Origin: Mauremys mutica
Taxonomy: Eukaryota > Chordata > Testudines > Geoemydidae
Reading direction: 5' to 3'
DNA: 64,000 bases
Assembly: GCF_020497125.1 (NCBI RefSeq)
Contig: NC_059081.1
Location: 64,624,768 to 64,688,767 of the forward strand
The position numbers and the translations under genes were made by a program. Position 1 is the first letter of the stretch. Each line of letters opens with the position of its first letter. The notes beneath the pieces were generated by a model, which ran no database searches, had not been told where the DNA came from, and was given only the letters and a program-made list of their open reading frames with translations. Below are positions 50,421 through 61,074 of the stretch, one piece after another.

Positions 50421-50794
50421 GGACTTTAATTCGAATTTAGCAGCGTTAATTCGAACTAACCGCTCAACCGTCCACACCAGGAAGCCATTTAATTCGAACT
50501 AGAGAGCTCTTTAGTTCGAATTCGGTACTCCACCCCGACAGGTGGAGTAACGCTAAATTCGACATGGCTAGCTCGAATTAGGCTAGGTGTGGATGCAAAT
50601 CGAACTTAGTGGCTCCGGGAGCTATCCCACAGTGCACCACTCTGTTGACGCTCTGGGCAGCAGTCGGAGCTTGGATTCTCTGACCAGCCACACAGGAAAT
50701 GACCCGGGAAAATTTGAATTCATTTTCCTGTCTGGGCACTTTGAATCTGACATCCTGGCTGGACATCGGGGCGAGCTCCGCAGCACCTGCAACG

Positions 50795-52657
50795 ATGCAG
50801 AGCTCTCCAGCAGAGGAGTCCGGCCAATCCAAGAATAGAAAGAGGTCCCCAGCATGGACAGACCGGGAAGTCCTGGATCTGATCGGTGTGTGGGGCGAGG
50901 AGTCTGTGCTGTCGGAGCTGCGCTCCAGCAAGCGGAATGCAAAGACCTTCGAGAAGGTCTCCAAAGCAATGATAGAGAAAGGATACAGCCGGGATGCAAT
51001 GCAGTGCCGCGTGAAAATCAAGGACCTGAGACAAGGCTACCAAAAAGTCAGAGCGGCAAACGGACGCTCCGGAGCCCAGCCCCAGACATGCCGCTTCTAC
51101 GAGGCACTGCATGCCATTCTAGGTGGGTCTGCCACCACTGCCCCACCAGTGACCGTGGACTCAGTGGATGGCATAGTGAACCTGGACAGTTCCTCCTCGA
51201 TGTTCGCCGATGGGGAAGATGAGGAAGGGTCTGTGGAGGACGGCGCAGGCGACAGCGAACACAAAACCGCTTTCCCTGACAGCCAGGATCTTTTCATCAC
51301 CCTCACAGAGATCCCCTACCAACCCTCCCCGGCCGTTAACCCGGACTCTGAATCAGGGGAAGGATCAGGCGGTAAGTGCTATAAACATGTAAACATTTAT
51401 TTTTTATAAAACAGGTATAAAAAAATAGAAATGCTATATATAAAATTTTCAATGAAAAACTATATGAAAAGTAGGTCCACACATATAGGGATTGAACAAT
51501 AATCCTCCAGGGACAATTCAAGAAAGGTCTCATTTAGGTCCTCGAAAAGCCTCCGCAGGAGGTTCCTGGGGAGAGGTGCCTTGTTGGGTGCTCCGTGGAA
51601 GCACACTCTTCCGCGCCAGGACATCCTTATGTAGATGGGAATCATCGCCTCCACAAGCATGGCCGCATATGGTCCTGGTCTCTGCAGGGCTTCCCTTAGC
51701 ATCCGCTCTTTGTGACTCCGAGGGACCCGCATCAGGGTGATCTCGTTCATGAAATGCTGCATCTAATTAGGGCAATTAGTGTATTGTTACTGTTGTGAAT
51801 GGTTGACTTTTACTTTGCATAACAATGACCCTCGCTTAACAGCCACGTGTTGTAGGCCACATAGGAAAAGCATACATTGATCTTTCCCGTGCACTGGCGG
51901 GAGTGGCTGGAAAAGGGTCAGAGTATATGATTTCCAGATTGCCTTTAGCGGGAGGGCACAGCTATCCATTAACTGATAAGCAGAATGTACTGTAAGGCTT
52001 ACCAGGACTGTCTGCTAGACGGATTCAGCTGTCTCTCCCCACTTGTCCGCTCTCCTGTGCAATGCCGCAGCCAATGAGAGCGTATTCCGAAATCTCGAAC
52101 TTGTCCTGAGATCTCGTGAGACTTGTTGCCCTGTATGGTCTTGTTCAGAGAAACTGACTAGACTGTGTTCACTGTTTGCAAACATGTATCTGTTCAAGGA
52201 AATCAGTTACTTTTCCCATCACACAGCTTCGGCTCTTTCCCGGACTGCCCCGGCATCCCCCTCGCAGAGGCTGGCGCAGATTAGGCGGCGAAAGAAAGAG
52301 ACTAGGGACGAGATGTTCGCGGAACTGATGGCCTGCTCCAGAGCCGAGGCGGCAGAGCAGAGACAGTGGAGGGAGACCCTATGTCAACAGCATCGCACAC
52401 ACATCGAACGGGAGGATAGCTGGCGGCAGGAAGACCAGCAGGCGACTCAAACGCTGCTTGGCCTAATGAGGAAGCAAACGGACACGCTCCGGCGCCTTGT
52501 TGATGTTCTGCAGGACCGCAGGCAGGAGGACAGAGCCCCCCTGCAGTGTATCTGCAACCGCCCTCCCCCGCCAAGAAGTCCTGCCCCCCGCTCACCCAAA
52601 AGTACAAGACGGAGGGGTGGTAGGGGCCGTGAGAACTGTCACTGCACCACTGCATAG
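50795..52657 (+). CDS. Harbinger Myb/SANT-like DNA-binding protein, two exons
   Basis: Exons 50795-51371 and 52227-52657 join in phase 1 (G + CT gives Ala) across a GTAAGT/ACACAG intron, giving 335 residues. An in-frame Met lies at 50699, but I prefer 50795 because family-like sequence starts there. Residues about 18-95 form a Myb/SANT-like trihelix (PAWTDREVLDLI first helix, MQCRVKIKDLRQGYQKV third). An acidic serine-rich middle follows, then a basic RRRKKETRDEM segment, a predicted coiled coil (about 52290-52530) and a basic tail. In Harbinger systems the partner protein binds the ends and brings the transposase to the nucleus. ATTAAA at 52765 may be its poly(A) signal. The frame is intact. 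Confidence 0.85.
51372..52226 (+). other. Intron of the Harbinger Myb-like gene
   Basis: 855 bp with consensus splice sites; it contains an antisense open frame (51460-51762). Confidence 0.75.
51460..51762 (-). CDS. Antisense open frame inside the Harbinger intron, product unknown
   Basis: 100 codons opposite to the intron of the Myb-like gene. The predicted protein has non-repetitive, balanced composition (starts MQHFMNEI; includes REALQRPGPYAAMLVEA, SWRGRVCFHG and LRRLFEDLNETFLELSL). An AG precedes the ATG (ttag|atg), so it could also be an internal exon of a minus-strand transcript together with the transposase gene. I do not recognise a domain. Whether it is translated is unknown. Confidence 0.4.
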   Translation of the reverse strand: MQHFMNEITLMRVPRSHKERMLREALQRPGPYAAMLVEAMIPIYIRMSWRGRVCFHGAPNKAPLPRNLLRRLFEDLNETFLELSLEDYCSIPICVDLLFI

Positions 52658-53576
52658 CGCTAATGTACCACACACCTCTCACGCTATACATTTGTAGAAG
52701 TGCTTCCCTTACAGGCTCACCCAGTCCCAAATCCAAGTTTCATCCCCCCACTGTGTATTAGATTATTAAAAGCTGTTTGCTGTTATTCACTGTTTCGGTC
52801 ACGTCTTTCGTGTCAGAGGATTTTTTTGTGTATGGGGGGGAGGGGATTTATAATTGCACGGTATAGCCTACATTACCAGGGTACAGACTTGGGGGCATGA
52901 TCAACTGCAGGGCACACACACACTGCAGTCAGTAGGCACCAGGGTCACTCTGTGTGGTGTATGCTGCCCCGGGTCATTCTGTGATGTGTATGCTTGTCCA
53001 GGGTCCTAGCGCCTGCCACCCCCTTAATGTTAAGGCACGCTGCCCTTACCATGCACTTCCACCGTAGCAACGAGCCTCTCCGCTGCCCTGAGCCCCAGCA
53101 AGAGCCCTCATCCACAGACAGATACTCACCCTTCCCCCACACCCCTCACCCCTTCCTACGCCCAAACCCGCAGCCCACTGCCGTCATCCAAACCCCTATC
53201 CAAAGAAGGCACCACTCGCCCCTTCCTGCAAACCCACCCCTTCCTGCAATCCCTCCCCTTCATGCACAACCACTTGCAACCGTCCCCCACCCCAGAGACC
53301 TAAGTAGGAGCAGGAGGATGTCATTCCTCTATGGAACAAGCAGTCTGTACATCAGTGCACACCGTGCCCAGCACAGTATGCGTCCATGTTTCAACACCTG
53401 AACAGAAATGCAAAGTAAAACAAAGATTTATTAATAATGAGCGTAACAATTAATTTGCTTTAAAACGTGCTTTGGAAGTGGGGGAAACTTGGAGAATGGG
53501 GTATGTAACCGCAGATCGAAATCGACACATACAGACACAGGCCCAGGGTCAGTTTCTCTTGAAAGCAAGTGGAGAG
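52658..53576. other. Region between the convergent Harbinger genes
   Basis: It holds poly(A) signals for both directions and a CCCC-rich tract (53090-53290). The open frames here are compositional. Confidence 0.6.
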
Positions 53577-54452
53577 TCATAGGTTACCCTGCTCTCCGAG
53601 GAAACTTGCTTTCAAAGCCTCCCGGATACACAGCGCTTCCCGCTGGGATATTCTCTCGGCACGGGTGTCTGGCTGAGCGTAAACTGCAGCCAGGTGATTT
53701 GCCTCAACCTCCCATCCGGACAAAAAGGTCTCGCCCTTGCTCTCACAGAGATTGTGTAGCACACAGCAAGCAGCAATAACTACGGGGATATTCTTTTCGC
53801 TGATGTCCGAGCGAGTCAGTAAGCTCCGCCATCTCCCCTTGAGACGTCCGAAAGCACACTCCACCACCATTCTGCACTTGCTCAGCCGGTAGTTGAAGAG
53901 TTCCTTCTCTCTGTCCAAGGCGCCTGTATAGGGCTTCATGAGCCAGGGCATTAGCGGGTAGGCTGGGTCCCCGAGGATCACTGTAGGCATCTGCACATCC
54001 CCAACCATTAGTTTGTGGTCCGGGAAGAAAGTACCTGCCTGGAGGCGTCTAAACAGACCAGAGTTCCTGAACACATGCGCATCATGAACCTTGCCCGCCC
54101 ACCCAACGAAGATGTTGGTAAAACGTCCCCTATGGTCTACCAGTGCTTGCAGCACCATTGAAAAGTAGCCCTTTCGGTTAATGTACTCGCTGCCCTGGTG
54201 GGCTGGTGCCAGGATAGGGATTTGAGTCCCATCTATAGCCCCACCGCAGTTTGGGAATCCCATCGCGGCGAAGCCATCTATGATGTCCTGGACGTTTCCG
54301 AGAGTCACTACCTTTGAGAGAAGTTGCTCAACGATTGCGTGGGCTACTTCAATCACAGCAACCCCCACGGTAGATTTGCCCACGCCAAAGTGGTTCGCTA
54401 CTGACCGGTAGCTGTTAGTGTATTTACTGTGGATACACAAATTCGACTTCAT
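53577..54452 (-). CDS. Harbinger DDE transposase (HARBI1-like), N-terminally short
   Basis: 291 residues without a stop. The helix-turn-helix remnant SYRSVANHFGVGKSTV is at about 14-29. The catalytic triad is probably D74 (GAIDGTQIPI), D162 (ILGDPAYPL) and E198 (MVVECAFGRLKGRW), the HARBI1 spacing. The C-terminal region with ACCVLHNLCE is typical. HARBI1-family proteins are usually about 350-400 residues. Here the reading frame starts only 63 bp inside the right end and its first dozen residues derive from sub-terminal repeat sequence, so the N-terminal part appears to be deleted. The enzyme cuts and joins at TTA-type targets; this copy may be impaired. A minus-strand AATAAA lies at 53427-53432, 145 bp after the stop. 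Confidence 0.88.
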   Translation of the reverse strand: MKSNLCIHSKYTNSYRSVANHFGVGKSTVGVAVIEVAHAIVEQLLSKVVTLGNVQDIIDGFAAMGFPNCGGAIDGTQIPILAPAHQGSEYINRKGYFSMVLQALVDHRGRFTNIFVGWAGKVHDAHVFRNSGLFRRLQAGTFFPDHKLMVGDVQMPTVILGDPAYPLMPWLMKPYTGALDREKELFNYRLSKCRMVVECAFGRLKGRWRSLLTRSDISEKNIPVVIAACCVLHNLCESKGETFLSGWEVEANHLAAVYAQPDTRAERISQREALCIREALKASFLGEQGNL

Positions 54453-54499
54453 AAGGTCGAATCCACAAATTCGACTTAAGTAGATTCGAAATAGTCTTG

Positions 54500-54515
54500 T
54501 AGTGTAGACAAGGCC
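54500..54515 (-). repeat. Harbinger right terminal inverted repeat
   Basis: TAGTGTAGACAAGGCC immediately before TTA; one mismatch from the left end. Confidence 0.93.
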
Positions 54516-54518
54516 TTA

Positions 54519-56400
54519 GTGAATCATGGCAGTTAGTCTACCTTGACCAACTCAACTTAGCCTAATTTACTGATCCTCTTGTTCTTAAACCTTTTGCCCC
54601 ATGAAGATTTTTTCTTTTTTCCTTTTCCTCCTTCCCCCCCAACCCAAACGAACTTCCGGAGCGAAATCACTCATTTGTTTTTCAGTAATAGCCTTTTCTT
54701 AAAGTCATAGCCCCAGATTCTACCATAAGGTCCCCCTGAGTGCATGCAAAGATCATTGCAGGACTGGGTCCACCTATTGTAACAAGTTGCTATGATTTTG
54801 GGAGGTCTGGTGGCTGGCAGATGAGATTTCCTCCTCCTCCATCTTTCTTGTTTTTCTTCATTCCTTGTTTGTGTTCATGCACCCAATACGCAGTGCTTTC
54901 CTGACTTACACTGCAGATGTAAAAGTAAGAATACTGGAAACCAAAACTGAAGACAAGTTGATTTTCTTCTCAGAAAAACTAATTATCACCATAAAGAATG
55001 ATCAATATTAATACCAATGATTAGAGCTGGGCAAAAATGCCAGTTAATTTTGGGGGGGAATTTTAATCACTTTTTATAATTTCCAAACATTTTTTTTAAA
55101 AAAACAATTTTCAACCAAACACTGAGACTGAATTTTTTTCTAATCCAATTTTTTATAAGTATTGTTTGGTTTTTTTTAGCTAAAAAAATTGGATTTTTGA
55201 AAACTGCCAATTTTTGGTTAACATTTTAAGTTAATGTTCCCCCTTTTACAATTTATTGAAAAATGAATTGTAAAGTTTGCTAATGTATCATGCTGAATCT
55301 CATAATAAAAGAGAGAAAAGGATTGAGAGAAGAGGAAGAAACACTAGAGAAGTGTATGTTTCCTGAGATGCATTTGGGTCTATCTTTATCTCACGGAAAA
55401 TAACTCCGTATAACACAACTGACTCTATCGACTGCCCAGAAAAGAGGCCTCTCCTATAAAACAGCATCTGAAATATACTATTGTTTCTTTAAGAGAATGT
55501 GATGTGCAGTCTTTGCACTCCTTAAGTAACACCATCCTAGCAATCACTATTTTAAGATTTTAATGACTTTCCTGTTCTGTGGTTCATTTGACCAGCCAGC
55601 TGCTGAGTAAGGTCATGATGTAAATAAAACAAAGTTTATGTCCATCTTTAACCCCAAACAAATTATGGCTCGTTAAATGCCACCCCAAACCAATTTGCTG
55701 AGAAGTTTTATGGAGCAAACACTTTTTCATTACTCTAAGTAAGCACTTCTTTTGCCCTTCTACCTGCAGGGGCCCGTGATAGTAGCTCTTTCATGTTCCT
55801 GACCAGCCAAACTGGTGTCTGCCCACAGATCTTGCCCTGAACCCAGTGCACCCTGGGACAGGACATGAAGATTGACAACAGCTGAGGAGGTAGCGCCTAA
55901 ATTCTCCCATCAGGTCACAATAATAAAAGGTGGCTTAATTGCTGAGCTATTTTGGAAATGGTGTTTGTGACATTATCTCCCTGACTCAGACAGAAGTGCA
56001 GAGGATGGAATTTTGGCAAGCAATCAAAGCCCCGCTGTTCATATAAGGGCTTTAATTACTTGCCACATTACAGGTGAGCCTGAATGAGACTGGCAGTGAT
56101 GCCAACCCCAGCACAGCTGGGAAAGATTTATTTTCATCAGCGATGAGTGGGAAATGGCTGCAAAAATACTGTACAAGGGTGGCTAATAAATTGGATTTTA
56201 TTAGCCAGACTTATTAGAAGTATTTACAGGCTAGTGCACTGATAGGCATTTTGATGGGGTAGTGTTCCTTAATTATGATCTCTCTGGGACTACAAAACAA
56301 TGGAAAGAGAGCCAGAAACCTGGAAAACATAATGCATGCATATGTCAAGTCAAGATTTATATTCAGATAGCAAATAACTGCTTGGCAGCAGGTATTTTTA
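54519..56400. other. Intergenic, mostly AT-rich
   Basis: The start of the GAGCTGGGCAAAA-type repeat is at 55023-55255; otherwise no supported feature. Confidence 0.6.
55023..55255. repeat. AT-rich repeat, GAGCTGGGCAAAA type
   Basis: It opens with tagagctgggcaaaaatgcc, the phrase also seen in the termini at 43189/43572, then runs of A and T. Confidence 0.45.
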
Positions 56401-56431
56401 GCTGTTGAAGCCATTACAATATTGGCCTCGT

Positions 56432-57054
56432 TCAGTCATTTGTTGCTTGTTTAAAGCAGATTGGTAATGCTGATGATTCACAGCTGTTTGCGATCACGAC
56501 AAGAACGCATATGCTTGATTTTTTTTTTCCCCTCTCTGTTCTGTTCAGAACATGGCTGGCCTCTGAGGTTATGAGGCTCGCCTGGATACGGGTGAATACA
56601 TCAAGGTCAAGGTCACACAGCAGATCAGTCAAGGCTGGAATCCATCTTGTCTGATGAACTCGTCTGAGTTCTATGCTAACAGCTTTATGCGAGGCCCTGT
56701 TTTCCCCGGACTGGCCTTTTATAAGTTTCCTGTATGTCTTAGCGTCCATGTCGTTACGCGTGAACTGGTCTATAATAGTTTATGCTATAAATCACAGCTG
56801 TCTCCCACGCTGCTTCCAGCTAATGATATTAAGGGTACAGTCTCTGGACATGCCGGTTACCAGGGCTTGGATGGAGGTTGTGCTGTCTTCTGATATTGAT
56901 AGCCTTACATTCTCTACTATGATGGTAGCTGTACTGGAATCTCCGTAATGACAAGTTAGTCGAAAGTTAAGTTTGATCTCAGAATTAGGGGACAATAAAG
57001 AGACACTGTAAAAAATGCCCCAGTGCTTCCATTCGTATTGTCTTTGTCTCCGTG
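56432..57054 (-). pseudogene. Coding-like relic of unknown family
   Basis: One minus-strand frame stays open from about 57054 to 56793, meets two stops (TGA 56788-56790, TAA 56776-56778), then is open again to 56432: about 205 codons with only two stops. The translation is balanced, e.g. LNFRLTCHYGDSSTATIIVE and later DMDAKTYRKLIKGQSGENRA. No repeat family is recognisable. It may be a decayed gene, a retrocopy or an old integrated element. I do not recognise the protein. Confidence 0.35.
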
Positions 57055-57449
57055 TGCATTATCTCTTTAATGACGCTAATTCAGATGTGCTCAGCTGCCA
57101 AGTAAAAATGCGCTCCTATCTACTACCCTTACAAACTCACTCTGAACTGCTCGAGTCATGCTGGGTTCTTTACTTTTTCTGCATAATCACCAGTAATAAA
57201 TGTTCTGCCGGCAAATGACGTTCACAGTGGCACCTGTGCAAACCCATTGTCTTCAGTCAATGTACACAGGTGTAACTGATTGGCGCTTAGTAAACAATTC
57301 TGGGGGAGATGCTTACGAAGGAGCAGAGGCTATATTGCTGTCAGCTCTCCAGTGCTAACAGCAAGAAGAAATAACCAGTTTTTTTCACTATAGAAAGAAG
57401 GGAATATGTTGAATGTAGGTCACATGGGGCCAGATTTTTAAAGGGATTT

Positions 57450-57646
57450 AGTGGAGATGGGTGAAATACTTGAGCCAAAACTTTTTTCCATCAAAAAATG
57501 CAGATTTGGTGGCACTGGAATGGGTACTTGTTTCACCAAATTGCTTGTTTAAAAATAAATAGATAGCATTTGGAAAACTCAGAATGTTTTGATTTTTTTT
57601 GTATGCAAAATGACTGTTTAGAAATGTCCTTCATTATTTAAAAAGA

Positions 57647-57708
<62 letters not shown>

Positions 57709-57880
57709 TTGAGATGATATACAACTATATAACATTAATAAACTGGTCAAAATTGAAATGAAACATTTTGGGTTGACCCAAAACAAATTTTTTTTGTTAC
57801 TGGTCAATTTGCTGAATATTTCCTCCCATTTTTCAGAATTGCAAGTGAACCAAAAAACTCAGTTGTTTGCACACCTCTTG
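57450..57880. repeat. AT-rich interspersed repeat containing a (TA)n microsatellite
   Basis: The left part (ccaaaacttttttccatcaa, aaatgcagattt) resembles the element at 43189; the right part has ttttttgttactggtcaatt. The middle is the TA tract. Confidence 0.45.
57651..57704. repeat. (TA)27 microsatellite
   Basis: Uninterrupted 54-bp TA repeat; probably length-polymorphic and able to extrude a cruciform. Confidence 0.95.
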
Positions 57881-57892
57881 TATTTAGGTGCC

Positions 57893-57972
57893 TGAGGACA
57901 CAAGGTCAATGTGAATTAAATGGCTTTTGTAAAACCAACTATTTGCATTTTTAGGCACCTGAATCCCTTTAA
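57893..57972. repeat. Palindromic repeat, TTTAGGTGCCT family
   Basis: tatttaggtgcctgagga at the left and ttttaggcacctgaatccct at the right are inverted arms. Confidence 0.65.
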
Positions 57973-57999
57973 AAGTCTGGCCCTTAATCTCTCTTTACC

Positions 58000-59900
58000 T
58001 CAGTTCCCCACAAGTAAAATAAAAATAACTCTTCCCTTGTAAGGATAAGTCCATTAACAGCTGTGATGTATTCAGATATGATGATGATGATGGAGTCCTG
58101 CCACAAGACCCATTAAATTCAGTTGAGTCTTTCCAGTCACTTTGATGGGTGTTGAATTTGACTGGTAAGCAAAGGCTGTAGCTGCCCCAGGGATGTTATC
58201 TGATTATGAAGCACATCATCCCTCACATCCACGAAGGGAAGGAGAAGTGTCCATGAGACATTCTCTGTGAAGATGGCATCCATGCTCTAGCCATGGGCTC
58301 TTTAATGGCAGCAGGTGATCTGGCCCCGAGGAACCTTCCACTGATGGGCTTAGAGAGAACAATACCCCCCACCCCTACACATCATGCTGGGATATTGGTT
58401 GAGGTATTGACTTTGAAGGAAAAGTACCATGTTATTGAACCATTGAATTCTGGACTTTCTTTAGAGGTCTCCTATTCAAGCATTCACCAAATCCAACCCT
58501 ACTTAACTTACAAGATCAGCATGAGACAATATGCCTGCAGGAGGCATGCAAGATTTCATTGAATTCAAATGTTAGCAATAGGAAACAATACTATGCAGTC
58601 TTACCCATCTTTCTTATAAATTTTATGAGCCCCCATTTCCAAACAAACTCTGCAACTCTTTTATTTTGGTTTATGGAGTGGCGTATTAATTTAATCAGCT
58701 GAACAGAGATGGCAAACAATGAACAGGGATAATTAGAGCCCAGTTCTGTCAATCTGAATCTCAAAGTTAAGGGAAAAGTTTGTCTTCCTTGTGTGATTAG
58801 TGTGGTGATGATGGTGGCCATATGTGTTAACATCTGTACTGGAAGATTTAGGACTAATCATGCAGAATGAATGAGACTCTCATAAATGCAGATCTAACTC
58901 CCTCCATATGCTGTGTGAGAAATTACAGGTGGCTCCCATGCCATGGGAGAGGGACATATGGTCTGATCTACAAAGAGGTGGCTTTGTCTGACTTTGATAT
59001 TAAGGACCATAAAAGTTTTAGACAAAACAAAATATTTAATTGGAGAGTTCCAAGCACTCTAACATATCATGTAGCTAGATAAAAACACTTTCCTGCATGA
59101 TTTAATGAAATAGGTCTCAAACTTTTCCATAATGTGACACCATGTTAATGTGGGGGGAAAAGGTCTGGGAAACACCACTCAGAGCTCCAGGACCCCCTTC
59201 ATATCTAGTCATAAAGAAAAGGAGGATGGTCACAACTTCCCCAGATGTATCCACGCATGGAGGCTAAGGACCATGGGCTGAGAAACTATGTTGTAGTGAA
59301 TTCCAAGGCTTGTGTTCAGGTCTCATCCAGCCTACGTTGAAATCAATGATGAAACTCCCATTGAGTTCAATATTCAGAAGCAGGCTCTTAGTCTGGCTGG
59401 GCTGCCATGTGTGGAATGAAGACTAGCTAACCCTTACTGGGTTTGATCCAGACACAGCATGGTGGATGTAGAACCAAAGGACTACTAGGGGATTCAGATT
59501 CTGCTCTCACTACTGGCTCAGTGGAGTTACTCTGCTCCAGACCTACCTAGAATTCCCCCCGTCCCTAGCTTTTCTGCTTCAGTATCCATTATATATGGCC
59601 CCAAACCTGTAGGTTTAAATGCGACTATTTTGCTAGGCAAGGGGTTGCAGGCTTTTGCCCATGATTATAACTTCACAAAGATAAAATAAAAATCTACCCT
59701 GTGAGCAGGGTGATCACACAGGGAATCTGATTGGAGTTACTGATACATGTGATGTGGAAGATTCTGAGGTTTACTTTGGTGCAGTAAAGGACCACACGCT
59801 TCCTTCAAACACAGGTGTGACCTCCTTTGTAAGGCAGTGGGAGCTACATGCAGAACAGTACTTGATAATAGAATTTAGCCTCTAGTATTTACTGCATATC
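58000..59900. other. Intergenic, nothing recognised
   Basis: Mostly unique sequence. The minus-strand frame at 58591-58833 (80 codons) and short + frames match no family that I know. Confidence 0.55.
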
Positions 59901-59906
59901 ACAGTG

Positions 59907-59980
59907 GAGGGGCCAAATTCCTGTGCTGATGTAAACCCTGGGACACCATATTGAAATCAGTGGGGTATAAATCAGTCCAG
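59907..59980. repeat. Short palindromic element
   Basis: gaggggccaaattcctgtgctgatgtaaa... attgaaatcagtgggg...aaatcagtccagattt: same style as 22286. It overlaps the 3' end of the coding-like relic. Confidence 0.55.
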
Positions 59981-59984
59981 ATTT

Positions 59985-60510
59985 TTGTTTGCAGCATTTT
60001 GTTTATTGCTCTAAAATTCAGAAAAGATTTGGAATCTTGGATGATCTGACTAGATTTGAAATCCACCTCAGCTGCAGCTTGATCATCCTTAATTAACATT
60101 CCTAGCCAGCCAGCCTTCACTTCCTCCCAGATTATTGGCTTTTCATGCTGCTGAAGTACGGTGTTTTCATGGGGATGCATATGTTTTGATTTCTTTCTGG
60201 CAAATTTTTTCACTGCAAATTGAGCCCATTCAGCCAGTTTTTGATAACCACTATCCAGATAATATTCTCTAATGATCACTTTCCCCGGTGGAACACAATT
60301 ATAGCTCTCTCCCTATTTTTGCCAAGTGCATCTGATTCTACCACAGAGCCAAACACTGCCCTGCTATTATAGTAGTACAGATGGTTGTGAAACAAAATCT
60401 GAATTGGAACATTCCCAGGCTCTGAAGTTGCTTGTGTCCAGGTTTTTGGTTTAGTCCCATGTCTGCATTTTACGTTTCCTTTTAGTAAAGTTGAGAGAGA
60501 AACTTCTCAT
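59985..60510 (-). pseudogene. Frameshifted coding-like relic, about 170 codons, unknown protein
   Basis: On the minus strand a stop-free frame runs from about 60510 to 60309 (includes GNVPIQILFHNHLYYYNSRA then VFGSVVESDALGKNRE). It meets a GAGAGA run at 60304-60311. A net +2 shift there leads into a second stop-free frame to about 59985 (SYNCVPPGKVIIREYYLDSG, QKLAEWAQFAVKKFARKK, LGMLIKDDQAAAEVDF). The two halves join smoothly if two bases of the GA run are discounted, which suggests slippage in a formerly coding sequence. No Met start, splice site or poly(A) tail was identified. I do not recognise the family. Confidence 0.5.
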
Positions 60511-60754
60511 CAGAGGAAAAGATGCCTGTGTTTCAGCTCTCTCACAAACACTGAGGGCCACATTTTGATCAGGTTTCATGGTGGGCGGGAGGGGAACTAC
60601 GTGCAACTTAGAATGTGAGCAGGAAGTGCACACACACACACAGGATTTTCTATTGTTGGCGTTGCATGCAATGAAATGCGCAGAGTTGTGGGTGCGGCCT
60701 TGGGATAGGCACACACTAGCTATTTTTTTTAAATTGTTTGGGGTCCACTTAGGC

Positions 60755-61066
60755 CAGTGGTCCCCAGACTGTGGGGTATGCTCTCCTTGGGGAGGGCATG
60801 GAGGAACATGGGGGGGGGCACAGCAGGACCCAAGCCAGACCTCACGGGAGGGAGCGCCATCCAGCTCTGCCCTTGGCCCTGCCCCCAGCCTCAGCCCCTG
60901 GCCAGGGCTCCGCTCCCAGACCCGCCCCCAGCTGCAGCCCCCTTACCCTTGTCCATGTCCCCGCCCCTGGAGCTGTGGCCCTACTCTCAGCCCCAGCTAC
61001 TGAGAGGTGGGGGGCACAGATAGGGGCAAGGCTGGGATGCGACCCTGAAAAATTTGGGGACTACTG
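60755..61066. mobile_element. hAT-type MITE, 312 bp
   Basis: Ends CAGTGGTCCCCAGACT / complement CAGTAGTCCCCAAATT. The flanking octamers ACTTAGGC (60747-60754) and ATTGAGGC (61067-61074) match at 6 of 8, an aged duplication. The GC-rich interior produces spurious open frames. Confidence 0.8.
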
Positions 61067-61074
61067 ATTGAGGC

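Larger units (their letters stand above)
50405..54515. mobile_element. Harbinger (PIF/Harbinger) DNA transposon, 4111 bp, both ends present
   Basis: The terminal inverted repeats GGCCTGGTCTACACTA and (complement) GGCCTTGTCTACACTA match at 15 of 16 positions. The TTA target duplication (50402-50404, 54516-54518) is diagnostic of the superfamily. It carries the standard two genes in convergent orientation: a Myb/SANT-like DNA-binding protein (+) and a DDE transposase (-). Sub-terminal tcgaatt-rich repeats (50428-50530; 54440-54490) are likely protein-binding sites. Near-perfect ends and open frames imply recent activity. Confidence 0.95.

Noticed and set aside
50699..50794. Upstream Met as start of the Harbinger Myb-like protein
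   Set aside because: In frame, but the 32 extra residues are not like the rest of the domain; start at 50795 preferred, though 50699 remains possible.
60578..61067. 98-141-codon + strand frames
   Set aside because: They overlap the hAT MITE at 60755-61066; Pro/Ser-rich by composition.
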